From positions 266,411 to 330,410 of the forward strand of contig NW_006281101.1 in assembly GCF_000203795.2 (NCBI RefSeq): a stretch of 64,000 nt of DNA, read 5' to 3'. A program made the translations under genes and the position numbers. The stretch comes from Batrachochytrium dendrobatidis JAM81. Its lineage: Eukaryota > Chytridiomycota > Chytridiomycetes > Rhizophydiales. Each line of letters opens with the position of its first letter. Position 1 is the stretch's first letter. The notes beneath the pieces are model-generated. The model had not been told where the DNA came from. It was given only the letters and a program-made list of their open reading frames with translations, and ran no database searches. Of the stretch, positions 33,821 to 46,892 are shown piece by piece.

Positions 33821-36800
33821 TCACTCGTCCAAAAGCCTGTTTCTTGCTGCCCTGCGAATCCGTTCTCCGTATGAATTGGGATCTCGTCCATTGGCCAACG
33901 TTTCAGTCAAATCTGCTGTACTCATGACAACTGACGCTCCAATTCCTGCTCCTGTTGCATATGCTTTTGCTTCAACAGGCGCTACTATTCCTCCACCATC
34001 TGCTCCCAGTCCTTGTCCTGCTTTCCATCCCATCTTTTGTAGTAATCGATTACCAATATTATCCTCTCCAATCTCTGTCCTATAAATACATCACAATTAG
34101 TCTTGAAATTCCATTCGCGTTCGACTGTTTAATGCATTTCAACTGCACCTTGTATTGGCTGATACTGTGGTTTTGTTCCCCTGAATAGGTATCATGTTTG
34201 CGCTATTCTTTTGGCTCCATTGCTGCTTCTTCCATCGCTTCTTGTTGCTTTGCTGTTCGCTCTTTAATTGATCACCAAGTTCTTGTAGCTGCTTCTCTCT
34301 AAGATTCTGCATATTGGTCTACATCCAATATTATATTCTTTAGATTCATAGTTCTTATACAATCTTTCCATTGTGTTTTACCTTGTGAAGTGCTGATTTC
34401 GCTTGATGCTTTTTTAAATCGTCAATTGATTTAAACTGTCGCTGACAAAGCAAACATGCCATGATGGCTAAATCACTGTGAATCTCATTCACTGCATTTT
34501 CTGTCGGTAACCTCTAAAGATTGAATTAGTATTGGCATGCTATACAAACTCATCCCAGCCTTGTTTACCATCATGAGCACATCGTCAGTAATCAGATCGC
34601 TACTACGATCTGTTGCTGTTGCATCAAAATCTTTGAGTTCCGCTTGCTTGGTTTGCCACTTTTCAAGCTGGATCGAAATCTTACTGTTGGTGTTACTCCC
34701 TGACGCTTTCTTGAGTTTTTTGGCAATTGGAAAAGACTTGGCCATTGGCTCATTTGTGGCTTCTACAACACCAACTGTTTGTGCTGTATTGGATACAGAC
34801 GTCTGTGTACTGATTTTATCATGAACTGGCTCTGTATCAATCCCTCCCTCCAAAACTTGCTTGGGCTGCAAACATACTGATTGTGCATCTACAAAAGTGG
34901 AATCCATGTCCTTGGTGCTAGTATAAAATGCTGCCAATTCATCATCTAGTGTTGCAGAATTTTGCGGCATCCTTACCACAGTCGCGGTGTCTGAATATAC
35001 TCCAGAATTAGCCAGATTATGACTGCAGCAGATTGAACATTTCACATACATACCTGGTATAGCTTGTGGCGTTGTGATGGGTGGGATGGTAGATGGGATT
35101 TGAACAGATGGGTACTGCACTGCATAGGCCTGTTCATCCCAATACGACACTTGAATGATTTTCCCATCTTTGTACACACTAGATACCCACAGAGATGCTG
35201 TATACACAGGTATAAAACTACCCATATGTGCATACGACACAGAGATTGTGCAGCCGTCAATCACCAATGGACGTGGCTCCATCATATTGTAAATGCTTCC
35301 AAGAAAGCAGTCGGCTTTATCCAACCCCGAAAACTCGGCAAATGCGAATCCCAAAGATGTGCGTGTTTGACGATCCTTCACAAGTCGTACACCCACCAGT
35401 GGTACTATTCCATTTATATGTCGATAGAGCTGAAATGTACAAGATCAAAGAGGGTTTAAAGTATACATGTATAAAATTTTGTCAGTCTAGTTGCGGAATA
35501 ACCATAAATACAGTCAGGCTAATGGTTCGTCAAGAATTTATGATTGTACAGCCATACAGTGTCCTCTGTCGTGAGTGAATCTAGACCTCGTAAAAGCAGC
35601 AGTGGATTGGGAATATCCCCAATATCGCGACTGCCGTCATTGATTAAGAATGTAGATTCCAATCGGGTATTGTCCCCTGACATGGCTTGAGTGGGTAAAG
35701 AACCACATCGAAAGCATTTTCCTCGTCGCTTGAAATTGCATGTGTTGCACTAGAACCATCAATTTGGACATGATTTTAGAGGACAAGGGTTAGATTCCAA
35801 TTGTACTGTTCACATCTCAAGACACTGTTTGCATACTCGATTGCAGATCCAGTCAGTTTCTTCAGATCCCATGGCACCTTTCTTGAGCTCGATTCCAACC
35901 ACAGAACCACCAATATTTACACTAGGAGAGTGTCTTGAGACCCATTCTCCAGCTGCATCAATACTAGGGAAAGTAACAAAAGCAAATCCGCGAGATAGTC
36001 CAGAGATTCGATCACGCACCACTCGAATACTTTCAACCATGACGTCTTGAAAAGTAAACATTTGTTGAATCTAGTATTCAAATGATTGGATAGCCAGTCG
36101 TACAAAGCATCCAGATGATCCAATCCGGGAGTAGTAGTGCGAGTTCAAGGTACAAAAAGTAAAGTGGAATGAGTTCAGAGAAACATGCGTCAATATTGGA
36201 TCTATGATCGAAGCCGACATTTCAGGAAACACTCAGAATATTTTGTTTGAAAGCATATTTATGCCCAAACTTCAAAACTAAAACAGCTGGAATCAAGAAT
36301 GAGATTGCATACGGTTTCTTCGGTGATATCCAATGACAGGTTTCGAAGATATACACATGAAGTTGTAGCGCGAAGACCAGACCTGGAAGTCTATCAACAT
36401 ATGATATTAGTAAAGATTAGAGTGGAGTTAGAGTTCAAGACACAGTAGAACGAGTAAAAAGCACACCTCTTCAGAATAGCCATATGATCGATCATTGGGT
36501 TCATTGTGGTTAGTATATCGGTCATGCCTCCAATCCTCATTGCGACTGTATCGTCGCTCCTGACTCCTGCTTCGACTCCGGCTTCTACTTCTGCTCCGAG
36601 TTCTCCTCCTGTAAGAACTTGGACTTGGACTTCGACCCCTAGACCATCGGTCAGCACCATCAGTTTCATCATTACTAAATCGATGACGGTTGTAGTAGTT
36701 TCCCCTGTTGCTGCTGATGGGACTCCTGCTACGGTTGCGAGTGCAACTCCGAGAAATGTGTCCAGTAGTACTATACCCAGCATCACTATGAGAACCCATT

Positions 36801-36859
36801 GTGTTGCATGTCGAGTCCTGATACTCGGCAGAATGACTGTTTAGACTATCGCCAGTCAT
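33821..36859 (-). CDS. RBM5/RBM10-like splicing factor
   Basis: About nine exons: 36859-36467, 36390-36313, 36070-35837, 35749-35558, 35429-35054, then about 34999-34540, about 34500-34382, 34318-34149 and 34079-33821. Order of modules: an Arg/Ser-rich N-terminus; RRM1 (CVYLRNLSLDITEET joined to SRGFAFVTF); a RanBP2-type zinc finger (DWICNRCNTCNFKRRGKCF); RRM2 (VRLVKDRQTRTSLGFAFAEF); a linker; a C2H2 finger (ACLLCQRQF...KKHQAKSALH); and a C-terminal G-patch (KMGWKAGQGLGADGGG). This order is that of RBM5/6/10, U2-associated regulators of splice-site choice in the nucleus. A clear OCRE repeat is not seen. The joins on either side of the linker exon near 34.99 and 34.52 kb are uncertain. The product is roughly 780 residues. 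Confidence 0.85.
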
Positions 36860-37009
36860 GAATGCAATTCACTGTTGAATAAAGTTTTCAAAATATTCAG
36901 CTTTAACGATTTATTTCTTGACTGCAAAATCGATAATTTCACCAGCAAGACAATCTGATTTTTATTCAATGGTTAAGACTTGTTTTTGAACTTGTTGTTG
37001 AAGTTGTTG

Positions 37010-37846
37010 TTAAACTTGTCGAGCTTCAAGAATCTTTTCAAAAATACTCACAAATGTCTGTGAGGATTCAGCACCGCTTATCTAATAAGAATATAAAAGA
37101 GTTAAAAACTAGTTCAACATTCATCTTGTAAACTGTTGGCATACTTTGTATTCTTCAATCTCAAAATAAGGCACGCCATTCACACCCTTTTGCAGAGCCT
37201 TTTGCTGCAGTCCTTTGACAACATCTGCGTTTTGATCAGTCTTTAGATAAGCAATCGCTTCATTCCGATCACCACCAGCTGCTGCATAAACATCAGCAAG
37301 TACTTGATCATCACCAATATTACGTTCATGTTCGTGATATGCGCTGAATAAACCTTCCGAGACTTTATACTGGATTCCCTTTTGTGCTGCAAGGTAGAGA
37401 ATACGATGTGCGTCCAGTGTGCTAGACAACGTATAAAATGTGTTAGTCAACAGTCGTTGGATCAATACTAGACTCGTCTTACTTTGATCGGTTTCCACCA
37501 AAACGAAAGGCAATGTTTTCTTCTTTGCCTAGATCAGCCATACGAGCATTCATACTCGCTACGGCAGATGCACCAAACTTGTTTGCTAAATACTCGACTT
37601 TGGGAATACCTTGTTTGGTCAATCCGTTCTTACCACCAAGCTAAATTCAACTTTATTAGTCTACAGTCATGACAACTATCACATGTATTCCTATACCTCA
37701 AATGGAAGATACTTGATATCAAATATCACATTGTCATGACTTTGTGCCTTGAATGTTGTTATGGCAGTTTCCAGTCTGCGTTGACCAACAAAACACCACG
37801 GACATACAACATCTGATGTAATGTCAATCTTAATCGTAGTTGTCAT
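37010..37846 (-). CDS. FrnE/DsbA-like thioredoxin-fold oxidoreductase
   Basis: Exons 37846-37697, 37640-37483, 37421-37145 and 37081-37010 give 218 aa. The N-terminus has KIDITSDVVCPWCFVGQRRL, with the CPWC redox motif and the fold typical of FrnE-type members of the DsbA family. The helical insertion (SNTLDAHRILYLA, GDDQVLADVYAAAGGD) and the cis-Pro strand (GVNGVPYFEIEEYKISGAE) are all present. No signal peptide is seen, so a cytosolic role is likely. FrnE relatives in bacteria act in polyketide or stress-related disulfide chemistry; the fungal substrate is unknown. All introns are GT-AG. Confidence 0.88.
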
Positions 37847-38130
37847 GATGCTTGAATAAAGAGTAAACCCTGGTATGCGATCGAGGTCGTATTTACCCTT
37901 GAAGTTGGGCTGAAAATCAATTGCATTGAATTCAAGAAATCCTACATTCAGATCTCAAGGTTTGTATGTGGAATTCAATCAGGCTTGAAATTAGACAACA
38001 TTGTATATTTTATTATGTCGAGTAAGGAGTTGGCACACACTTGAGTTTCAAATCAGTAATAAAACTGCCAAAATTAAAAACTTGACTAATGAAATGATAA
38101 ATTGCTCACTTTGATCCAGATAGTGCAGTT

Positions 38131-41100
38131 TTAAAACGAAGATACAAAATTCTGTGCATTTGATTTGAAAAACGAAACTGATGTGGCTGTATTGACAGCA
38201 AGAACTAGTCGGCGAGGATGGAATGCAAGGGAATGAATGGGTGAAGCCTGGCGTTGTAAGAAACCTTCGTTGTATCGAATTGCACCAACTGTTTCGCCCA
38301 TAAGATTTAAAACACGAATGTTTTGGGTATTGGATCCGCTTCAATTCATAACCCATTGGTAAGCAAAAGTATAAAACACATCGTATTAGTCCAGTCACAA
38401 ATAATCAAAATCATGACATTCAACACTTACCATCCAACAAGTAATCCGTGTTCATGAATGCTAAATCCGTTAATCTCAACATCCGTAATGCCAGCATCAA
38501 TCTTGAGTGTTCTTGCACGCTGTCGAATGTCCCATAACATAACATCACCATTGGCCGTACCCATAAGAAATTCTTGATGTTGGTATCCAACATAGGCTAC
38601 TTGCAGTACACGGCTCTGCGATTCCGAAAAGTTTGCTATCATGCATTCTGTAGGTGGAAGTCGACGATCATATAGCTTCACGCTTCCATCAATAAATCCA
38701 ACTAAAAGCATAATGCCAGAAGGATCAACTGAAACCCCAGTAACCTGGCTAACCGATCTGGTTGGCATTTCCTATACATTATATATCCAAAATACAAAGT
38801 TTGTAAAATAATCGGGTTAGATAAATCAAAACAAATCACAGCAATGAAAAACAATCCTACTTACTTGAACACACAACTCTTCTTCAGCATCCCATACTTT
38901 GATCACCCGCGAATCACCACCAACAAACAAGTATCCATTACTTTGTTGCCATTTGCAATGCAATCCACTACCTCTTGATCCTGGCAAAATGTCAGAAAGT
39001 CCACGCCACGCAGAAACAAGCTCAACTTCTGGCTGATCAAACTTGCGATACAGTCGAATCAAACCATCATCCGATCCCGCCAAGAGCAACGCCACATCCT
39101 CTTCATTGATGAACTGCATAGATGTAATGCGGCTGCCTTTAGGGTTATCATTCGAAAACGTATTGACTTTGGTTGATGTTTGCCAGTCGTAAACGCTATT
39201 GCATTATACATCGAGTCTGGTTTAGCACAGTGGTGTAATAGTGCACAGGGATTGCTACAATATTATACTTACGAAATCACCTGCTCGTCAGCAGTAACAA
39301 CAAGTGGCTCATATGAATGAAACATGCTTAAATGAGCGGGTCGATCAGTCTGGACATTACCAATGTGCTCCTCAAATTTCCCAGTAGCTTAATTAAAACA
39401 TCACAAAATAAACCATTTTAGATTTATAACAGACTAGATGAAACTACACAAATTAAACTAGGTTGGAATCAATAGATTTAAACGCTTACATGAGTAAGTA
39501 TACAACACATCGGTCTCTCTAATCACTTTGAGATTGCGTTCACGACGCCATTGTCTTTCTATAAACTTGACACTTCCAGGATCATCAACATCAGGAACCT
39601 AGTGCAATGCATCATCACAGTAGTATAATCACATGGAAATGAGGTAAGTTGCACTATCAAGTCATGTATAAACAACCGCTTATGCATAATACTTACTCTC
39701 ATTTGAGGTTCACTAAAATAGGCACAGCTCCATTCATAGAATGTAGATTGGACAGTGATTGCATCTGGATTGGTGCCCATGTCTTCAAGCTCTAGCATCC
39801 AGTTTTGCAATTGTGCGGCAAGCAAGGATTCTGTAAAATTGGGTCCTGGCGGCTCACTGACTTGGTGATGTGATGCTTCTGTACTTTGTCGAATAAAGCT
39901 AGGTACTGATGTGGTTGGACGTTGAGAGCGACCAACAAGTAAAGGGTCCCTACGCGTCGGATACACACTAGGAGCATGCAGACTAGGAGATCCAACATGT
40001 TGAACATTACCAGACTGATTCAATGCACCTCGCATTAGGGTAGATACTCCATTGGTTGATTGTGGAGGCGTAGTTTCAGACTGTGCACCGTAGCTCCCCA
40101 CCATTAACCCAGCAAGATTTCGCAACGATGTTACAAATGATGTCGAACGTTTAATGGCCTGACTGTTTTGATGCGTGAGTTGCTGCTGGTTATAATGTGA
40201 CTGTAAACTGGGAGTGCTACCAGATGGAAGCATGCCAGCAATGGATGATGGACGCGGACGATTGACGGAACCGAGCTGGTTTCCTTGTAATAATCTTGAA
40301 TGGAGTTCATTTTGAACAAGTGTACCAGATCCGTTTGAAAATGATGTACCCAATGTAGTTGATTTTATGTTTGCAGACGAGGCAGGCGATGCAATAGAAG
40401 GAGGTGGTGTTGGGGGTTGACGAGCTTGCAATGCAAACTCCCTGTGCGATGGTTGCAGTGGTCCGTGCATGGCAGGAGGCGGAAGTGTGAGCGAATTCGA
40501 ATCTACAACATTTGATGCAAACATTGCATTCGAAACACTCATAGCACCCAATCCTACACTACTTAAATTAGAGCCAGTCAGATTAATCAAACCATTACCG
40601 GCTCCACCAATAGAATCACCAACAGAAAAATTGCTGGAAACAGAGGGTAAAAGCGATTGCAAAACTCGGGGATCACTTGAAGATGTCATAAATAACTGGT
40701 AATGGATCTTGTCCACTACCTGCGATGCCAACTGAGCAATGTTTTTTGCTGGATCTACTGAAAGATTCAATAGTGCTTTCCATACTATAGTATAGACAGA
40801 GCTATGATTGCCAGCTTTGAGCAATGTATCTTTCAAGTTGAATTTGCCACTCTCGGTATTTTCAGCATCTTTTTGTGGTGCAATCGATGGACCCCTGTAT
40901 CCAGACAATTTACGCTCATCCAAGGTCGCTGCCGACCGTTTTTTTTCAAATTCGAGTAAATCCTGAGCTACTCTGACAAAATGTGTTATATACTGTTGAG
41001 TGAACCTAGAAAGAGCAACTACCAGCTCGAGTCTGACAAGTGCCGATGCATCCAAATGACATTTTAAAATAAACATGGCCATCTTGCGCTCAATCAGTAG

Positions 41101-43350
41101 TACTGGCTGTGTTTTTTCTAGATCTCCAAAAAGTGTGCCAACAGCGGCCATGGCTGCAGCGCGTACCTCGGTGACTTGATCATTTAGCATGTGTGCTAGC
41201 ATATCTGGTAGTTTGCGTCCAATAGCAACCCATTTGGCATCAGTGTATCCCTTCCACAACTCAGATAGACACACACATGCCCACTGTCTTAAAAGAGGAT
41301 CTTTATCTTCTAGATGTGGCACAAGAGCTTGCAAAAGATCCGTTTTCAAACAAGCTTGCTGTCCAAAGCGATAGTTGTGGCAAAATACAGAAAGAATAAA
41401 TGCACACATGGCCCGATGCTCAGACAGATTGGAGATTTGCGGCATATTGGTATTGTCTGCGGAGAGGATGTTGATGAAATAAGTGTACCCATTGTCCTTG
41501 ATAAGATCATTTTGACATGATGGATCTACAGCAAGAATTTTAGCCCAAATAAATACAAGAACTGGTTTAAGCTCTCCTGCTGGACTTTGCAGTAATCGCA
41601 ACACGTAGGGAAAGATGCCAACGGAAAGTGCCAGATTGACTGCCCATTGTCCCAGATCAAGGAATTTGCTCAATAGCATTAAAGCACGAAGACGATGTAC
41701 TTGACTAAGCAGTACTTGCAGGACAATAGGAAGCTGTTGCGGAGGTTTACGAGATATAGGTCCTTTTCGAAGCCAAACTTCAAAGGCGGATAGCTGTTCG
41801 GCAAAAAAGGTACTATACTTGTACTCTGTTTTTTTTACAGGAGTTGTCGAGGTAGATTTAGGATCTGTGGATTCAGCTGGTGCCGCCTCACTTTCCAAAA
41901 GAGCAGGTAATTGACGCAAGCATTGGTCTGCAGCCAGATCCCAGGCGTCCCAAATAGGATGGCGATACGTTTCAGGAAGCACTGGACTAGACATGGGATG
42001 GCATTTGTAGAACCTCATGATACGATCAGCAAGAAGAAAGTTGCGAAAAAGAGCAGCAACCATAAGATCTTGCCGAAATAGTTTTTGAAACATTGCCGGA
42101 GATAATACATTCCATGCGATTGTGTCTGTAATGGCAGTAAAGATCCAGTTGAGTTCGCCTAAAGGAGTACGACGATCAGCCAGTTTTCCAGGAATTTTTA
42201 AAATCATGTTCGAGGTGATTTTACTTCCCAGATCGTTGTGCAAGACAAACCAGCGCAATGCAATTTCGATTGGGGTTGTTAGACAGCATGTGAATAAATC
42301 TGCAGGGAGATCGGGCGATGTGGGAAGAATCTCGTGAGGCTGACAAGCAGCCAGTTGAATACACTCTTTCAATGGGGTATATGGCGGAGAAGGGGGAGTT
42401 AAAGAAGGAGTTTCAGTACTGGCTATACCTGAAGACCCATTTTCAGCTGTAGCGTTTGTACCACTAACAGCCGATCCATTGGCAGCCTCTGCAGATTTCG
42501 CGTCGCGCATCATTTCCCAGTCTCGTTGAGTTGCAAACTTGTCGAATGCAACAAGAATATTGCCTGCATTGCTGCAGTCATACACGAAAATACAAGGAGA
42601 TCCAAGCCATGTTTGAATATCATACACAGAAACAGGAATATATTGAGTGTAGTTTTTGTTGAAGACCCAGATTTCACCGCCCGGTGTAGGCTTAGGAACA
42701 CCATGTCCATTGTAATGAAACAAGATACGTTCATCCTTTGCATTTCTGCGCAAAGAGCAGCAAAGCTTTTTTGTTTCCTCGATTGAAGGGTCTAATGACA
42801 GACGATATCTTGCTCGCGGCTGCCACACCTCGTACTGCTGCTGCAGATTACGACCAATTGCCTCCAATGCCTTTTGGGTTGGGAGAGAAAAAGGATCGAT
42901 CCAGCATTCCATACGGGCACAAGGATTAGGTTTGACAATATCGGGAGGATCCACGCCGATATTCAAACAGAGGACAAGCGATACCGATACAGTTTTAAGA
43001 CGATCACGCAGCCGCCATTCTTGAGCTTGAACAGCAGCAAGAGCAGTAGCATCAGTCTTGTGCTGAAGCCTTGTACTCCGGACTACAGGAAGTGTTTCAT
43101 GACGACGATCTGAAAAGTAAGTGTAAGTGTAGTCGTCGTCCTGCAAATCCGGGTCATAATCGCTCTGATTAGAGCCTTCGGCCAAGGACTGGCCCTGCTG
43201 AGGCAGCGGTTGGACTGATTGATGAGTCTGGTCGCTTATTAGAGATGGTTGAACAAGAGAATTTGTAGCAGATACAGAAGTAGTCTGAGTAGTGCTGGTA
43301 GCTGTTTGAACTGTAGCAACAACAGAAGGAATATGGGGTTGTTGATGCAT
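38131..43350 (-). CDS. KOG1: TORC1 subunit Raptor (Kog1/Mip1)
   Basis: Six exons (43350-39697, 39598-39490, 39387-39273, 39195-38865, 38771-38431, 38338-38131) give 1585 aa. The ATG at 43350 was chosen because the longer frame has no ATG. The raptor N-terminal conserved caspase-like domain is clear: SLVLCLNIGVDPPDIVK, ECWIDPFSLPTQKALEAIG, LLFHYNGHG-type sequence (ILFHYNGHGVPKPTPGG) and YDCSNAGNI. HEAT repeats follow (SVGIFPYVLRLLQS, LRQWACVCLSELWKG), then a long Ser/Gln-rich low-complexity linker, then WD40 repeats across exons 4-6 (LLAGSDDGLIRLYRK, VKVWDAEE-type and LLVGFIDGSVKLYDRR). Raptor recruits substrates to TOR complex 1 in nutrient signalling. A Ser/Gly/Ala-rich loop is inserted in the caspase-like domain before TPPSPPYTPLKECI. 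Confidence 0.95.
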
Positions 43351-43551
43351 TAGAAAAGCAATTGAAACGAATGCTGCTGTCTGATAAGCGCAGGAGAGAG
43401 AACTGAATGTCACTATCAATAGAACCTGTTGGCTGCCGCAACAATAGTGTAATTAAAGCAACAACACTATGCTTGGCAAAAGCAGTTGAATAAGTCAATG
43501 TCAAGCACAAAACTTGCGTGTGATGTCGAGTCCATTCAAGATTTACATTTA

Positions 43552-44996
43552 TTATAAAATCACACAATCACATCGATCGTACATTTGCTTCATCTTTGGG
43601 CACTTTAAGAGTTGTTTGTACAAGTGCTGATTCGTCTGTGTGTCAATCGCATATTCTACAGTTCCGCTGGGCAGTCCCATCGCACGGGATACGAGCGGAC
43701 ACTCTTCCCACATCTGAATAAATCGTTCTATTTTAATCCCCGCTTCTTCAATCCCTATTCCCATGCTTTCAAATGTGTCTTCTACCAATCCATCAACCGT
43801 GTGTGCAATATATCCTTGATGGCATGGCGTGTTGTTACACGCTGAAATTCGAGTATCTGAAGAATCCTCTGCCAAATACGATTCAATACTATCATGGGCA
43901 TCCAATGGTGAATCATCTCCGTTATGCACTACTGGTTTGACAGGTGATTTCTTATCGTGTAATGTCTTGTGTGATCGTATTGTCAAATGCATCGATGCAG
44001 TCATGATCTCATCAATAGTCGATCTGAGAAACGCTCGTATGCTATCTCTAGTTATATACGTTGCATCTTGTTCTGCTAAAATTGAAAACATGACTGCATA
44101 AATACTAATCATTAGAAACAGTGTCATTGCTTTGTTCAGTCTGATCTATTGGGTCAAGTCTTAAACTTACATTGTGCTTTTTCAATACTACTCGCTCGTG
44201 CGCTAAACACAGAAATCAGTCGAATGTATTCTGCAAATCCAATTCCTTCATCATCCACCTTCAAGTGCTGATAGTATCTCTAAACACATGGATTGAAAGT
44301 GTGCATACATGACTCCATTAGTGTTTAAATCATTTAAATGCACATCGTTACATATATTCCAATTACCTGGCCTGTGATTTTAAACAGTGGAAACAGTTTT
44401 AAAAACAAATCTAGTTTTAGCTTTTGATTTGAGCTGTACGGCCATTGTTGGGCTAATTCGTTACAATAGTGTTTGTGTAGCATACGTATCTCCTTCCCTG
44501 TGACTGAATGATCATATATTCGATATCAGTGTTAGTCATTTACAAGACTCTGTTGAAAATAGTATAGCCTTGGGCTGAGATGATGCATAAACTTGTCTCG
44601 ATACATTAGGTTGTAGTGAATAAACAAGAGCGCACCACATGCATGGAATTTTCCAGCATATCTTTTCAAACTTCAAACCACTTTCTACACAATCTACTGA
44701 TAAAGGTCCATTTCAAATATCTTACAATGTGAACTTGATACAAGGTCAGAAATGTGTCGTAAAGTAAGCTGTTGAGACTGTGATTTTGTAGTGACACGGT
44801 TTTTAGGTTGAACATGGGTCGATTCAGACTGGTATTGGCTTGTATGTCTTGAAAGTACTGGCGCTTCATACGAGTTTTGTATACTTAAAGGGCTGGTAAT
44901 TTCTCCAGTATATTCGTCGCTACCGCTGCTTTGAGTACCTGGTTGATGTGGGCCATGTGTATAAGTAGATGTTGCGTGAATTTGATTTAATCTCAT
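43552..44996 (-). CDS. EF-hand-like calcineurin-B-type protein with a CaaX terminus
   Basis: Exons 44996-44726, 44503-44367, 44279-44171 and 44093-43552 give 352 aa in one frame. A Ser/Gln-rich N-terminus leads into an EF-hand superfamily pattern like calcineurin B and CHP proteins: ISDLVSSSHFTGKEIRMLHK, then VDDEGIGFAEYIRLISVFS, then EKAQFMFSILAEQDATYITR. The calcium loops are degenerate, so calcium binding is doubtful. About 60 acidic/polar residues are inserted before a last helix pair. The protein ends CDCVIL: a CaaX box with terminal Leu, which in known systems favours geranylgeranylation, plus a neighbouring Cys. Membrane attachment is therefore likely. The exon 1 donor (CACATT|GTAAGA) was chosen because it rebuilds the SSH-FTGKE join typical of the fold. 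Confidence 0.72.
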
Positions 44997-45076
44997 TATA
45001 TAGGCGTGTAGGAAGGTAGACGCTGCAATATTGAAATTTTGAATCTGTAAAACTAAAGTCAGGTCGAATTGTTTTA

Positions 45077-45363
45077 CAGCTATATTCACGTAAATATTTT
45101 TCTATAAACTTGCTTTGGTATAAAAATACTTTAATATTTGTTGTTATTGACTTTAATCATCATTTGCAATGTCTGGAATGACTCAAACTCTTTAAATCGT
45201 CAACAAGATTCAAGAATCGACAATATAGTTTTGTTTTGCAGTATTACTATTAAAGTGCAGCTGTTAAAGTTTAAAAAACAAAATGTCGAGTAAATTTGGT
45301 GGAAATCATTCCATAAGACTGGCTGTTTATTTAATGGTCCATTTTATATGAATACCGTGGTAA
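45077..45363. mobile_element. MITE-like element, left copy of a large inverted repeat
   Basis: The left tip is TACAGCTATATTCACGTAAA, and a degenerate right tip (CCATTTTATATGAATACCGT) lies near 45341-45360. Its first ~179 bp (45079-45257) are almost identical, in reverse orientation, to 48460-48638. It lies between the EF-hand gene start and the end of the first GH16 gene. Confidence 0.6.
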
Positions 45364-45399
45364 ACCGATCAAGACACATTGTACTATTTAAAATTGATT

Positions 45400-46582
45400 C
45401 TAGAGCAAAAGTGCAACACATACACTCATTAATCCAACAAATCCAGCATTCAGGCTTTTGGCAACTGCAGATGACTTTGAATTTTGTGGTTGGGTGGTAG
45501 CGGAGACAGTGGCAGTGGCAGATGTTAAAGTAGTGGAAACGGGAGCTAAAAACGTGGTGTTGGTAGATAGAGCAGACGAGTTTGCAGCAATAGGTCCTTG
45601 AGATAAGGGCAGCTCGGCAGCAGTAAATCGTGCAACAGGTTTATTGTTGTCATCATAACACTGAATGTCAATGTACTCGTAAAAAGCAGACACCTTGGCT
45701 CGCTCATTGAAGGGGATAGGACCACCTGCCCAACTGCCAACACCGCTTCCATCCCAAACAGAGAATTGAACTCGGGAAGTAGATTCAGGAAACCACGGAT
45801 CATTGGGACCCATACCTGAAGCCGATGTTTTTGATCGGGATTGGGCACGAGTAATAGAACGAACAACACGACCATCTATTCCCCAATCGACGCGATCATT
45901 ACGCCAGTCGATAAAAAAGTCGTGAGTAGCATTGGGAGTAATTTTGGCACCAGATGGACCACCATGCATTGCCTTGTAGGGTTCAATGTTGGATGAGTGT
46001 CAGAAATAAAGTTTTTCAAATTCAACAGAGCAATTGCATTGTCCAACTATTTGCACAATCATTTAAAAAACTCACCCGCTCAAGAGCCTTGGACTTGACA
46101 GTAAACAAATTGTATTGGGGATCAGTAGGATGAGTGCCCACCACTTCCCAATCAATCTCATCCTGAATCATTTCAGAACTGCCTGGAATAGCCTTTTGTC
46201 TTTCGGACCAAGTAATCAGTGTTGTGATGGCTCCAGATTCAGCCACTGGTCTAAACCTGCCAGTGATTTTTGCATAGCGCATATACTGTGTAGTCGAGAA
46301 TCTGGCTCCTTGTGACAGACCTCCAGGCGATGTTGGTTTTTGGAGATTGAGATTGACTCCACCTGGAACATAGTCTACATTACCATAGTCGAGTGTAAGG
46401 TCGTATTTGCTACGGTCAACTGTGTACCTCTCAGCTTCAGTTTTCAATGTATATATGCGATCTGGATTGAATACGATCCGTTTGGTAACACATTCACCAT
46501 AATCAAATCCTGCTGGTGGAGTTTGTTGAGCTAAAACAGTGACAGCTACTGCTGCTATACTCAAAACAAGTGTGTAGACCAT
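45400..46582 (-). CDS. GPI-anchored GH16 glycosidase/transglycosylase (CRH-like), copy 1
   Basis: Exons 46582-46076 and 45972-45400 give 359 aa. A signal peptide (MVYTLVLSIAAVAVTVLA) is followed by a GH16 domain with the catalytic motif DEIDWEVVG (ExDxxE form) and the downstream MHGGP, DWRNDRVDWGIDG and FSVWDGSGVGSWAGG blocks. A Ser/Thr-rich spacer and a hydrophobic tail (AGFVGLMSVCVALLL) suggest a GPI anchor. Family members of this type in fungi link chitin to beta-glucan or cleave wall glucan at the cell surface. It is a tandem paralogue of the gene at 46893-48104, with the single intron at the same site. The ATG at 46582 was chosen because it begins the signal peptide. Confidence 0.88.
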
Positions 46583-46892
46583 TTGTATAACGTAAAAGTA
46601 AAAATAAGTTTTAATCAAAATTATAATTATAATAACGGGTGCTGCCGTAATTTATTCCATATTTGGAAACAATAAAACCACAAACGGCGAATTTGCAAGT
46701 TGGCAGTGCTGTGATTGGCTTCAGAGTAGCTGTTATCTTGTAGTCTCTTCATTATATGGACATGAACACTTTTATGATTATATCTCAGGACACGTGCATG
46801 ATTAAATTCAACTCTATTGGTTGTGAGTTCAATGGACTCGAATTAAACTTGCACAAGACATCAAGTTTTGGCATTTTTGATTATAAACAACA

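Noticed and set aside
44544..44640. Alternative first exon for the EF-hand gene (start at 44640)
   Set aside because: It is in frame, but the upstream exon 44996-44726 gives the SSHFTGKEIRMLHK join expected for the family and a better donor (GTAAGA).
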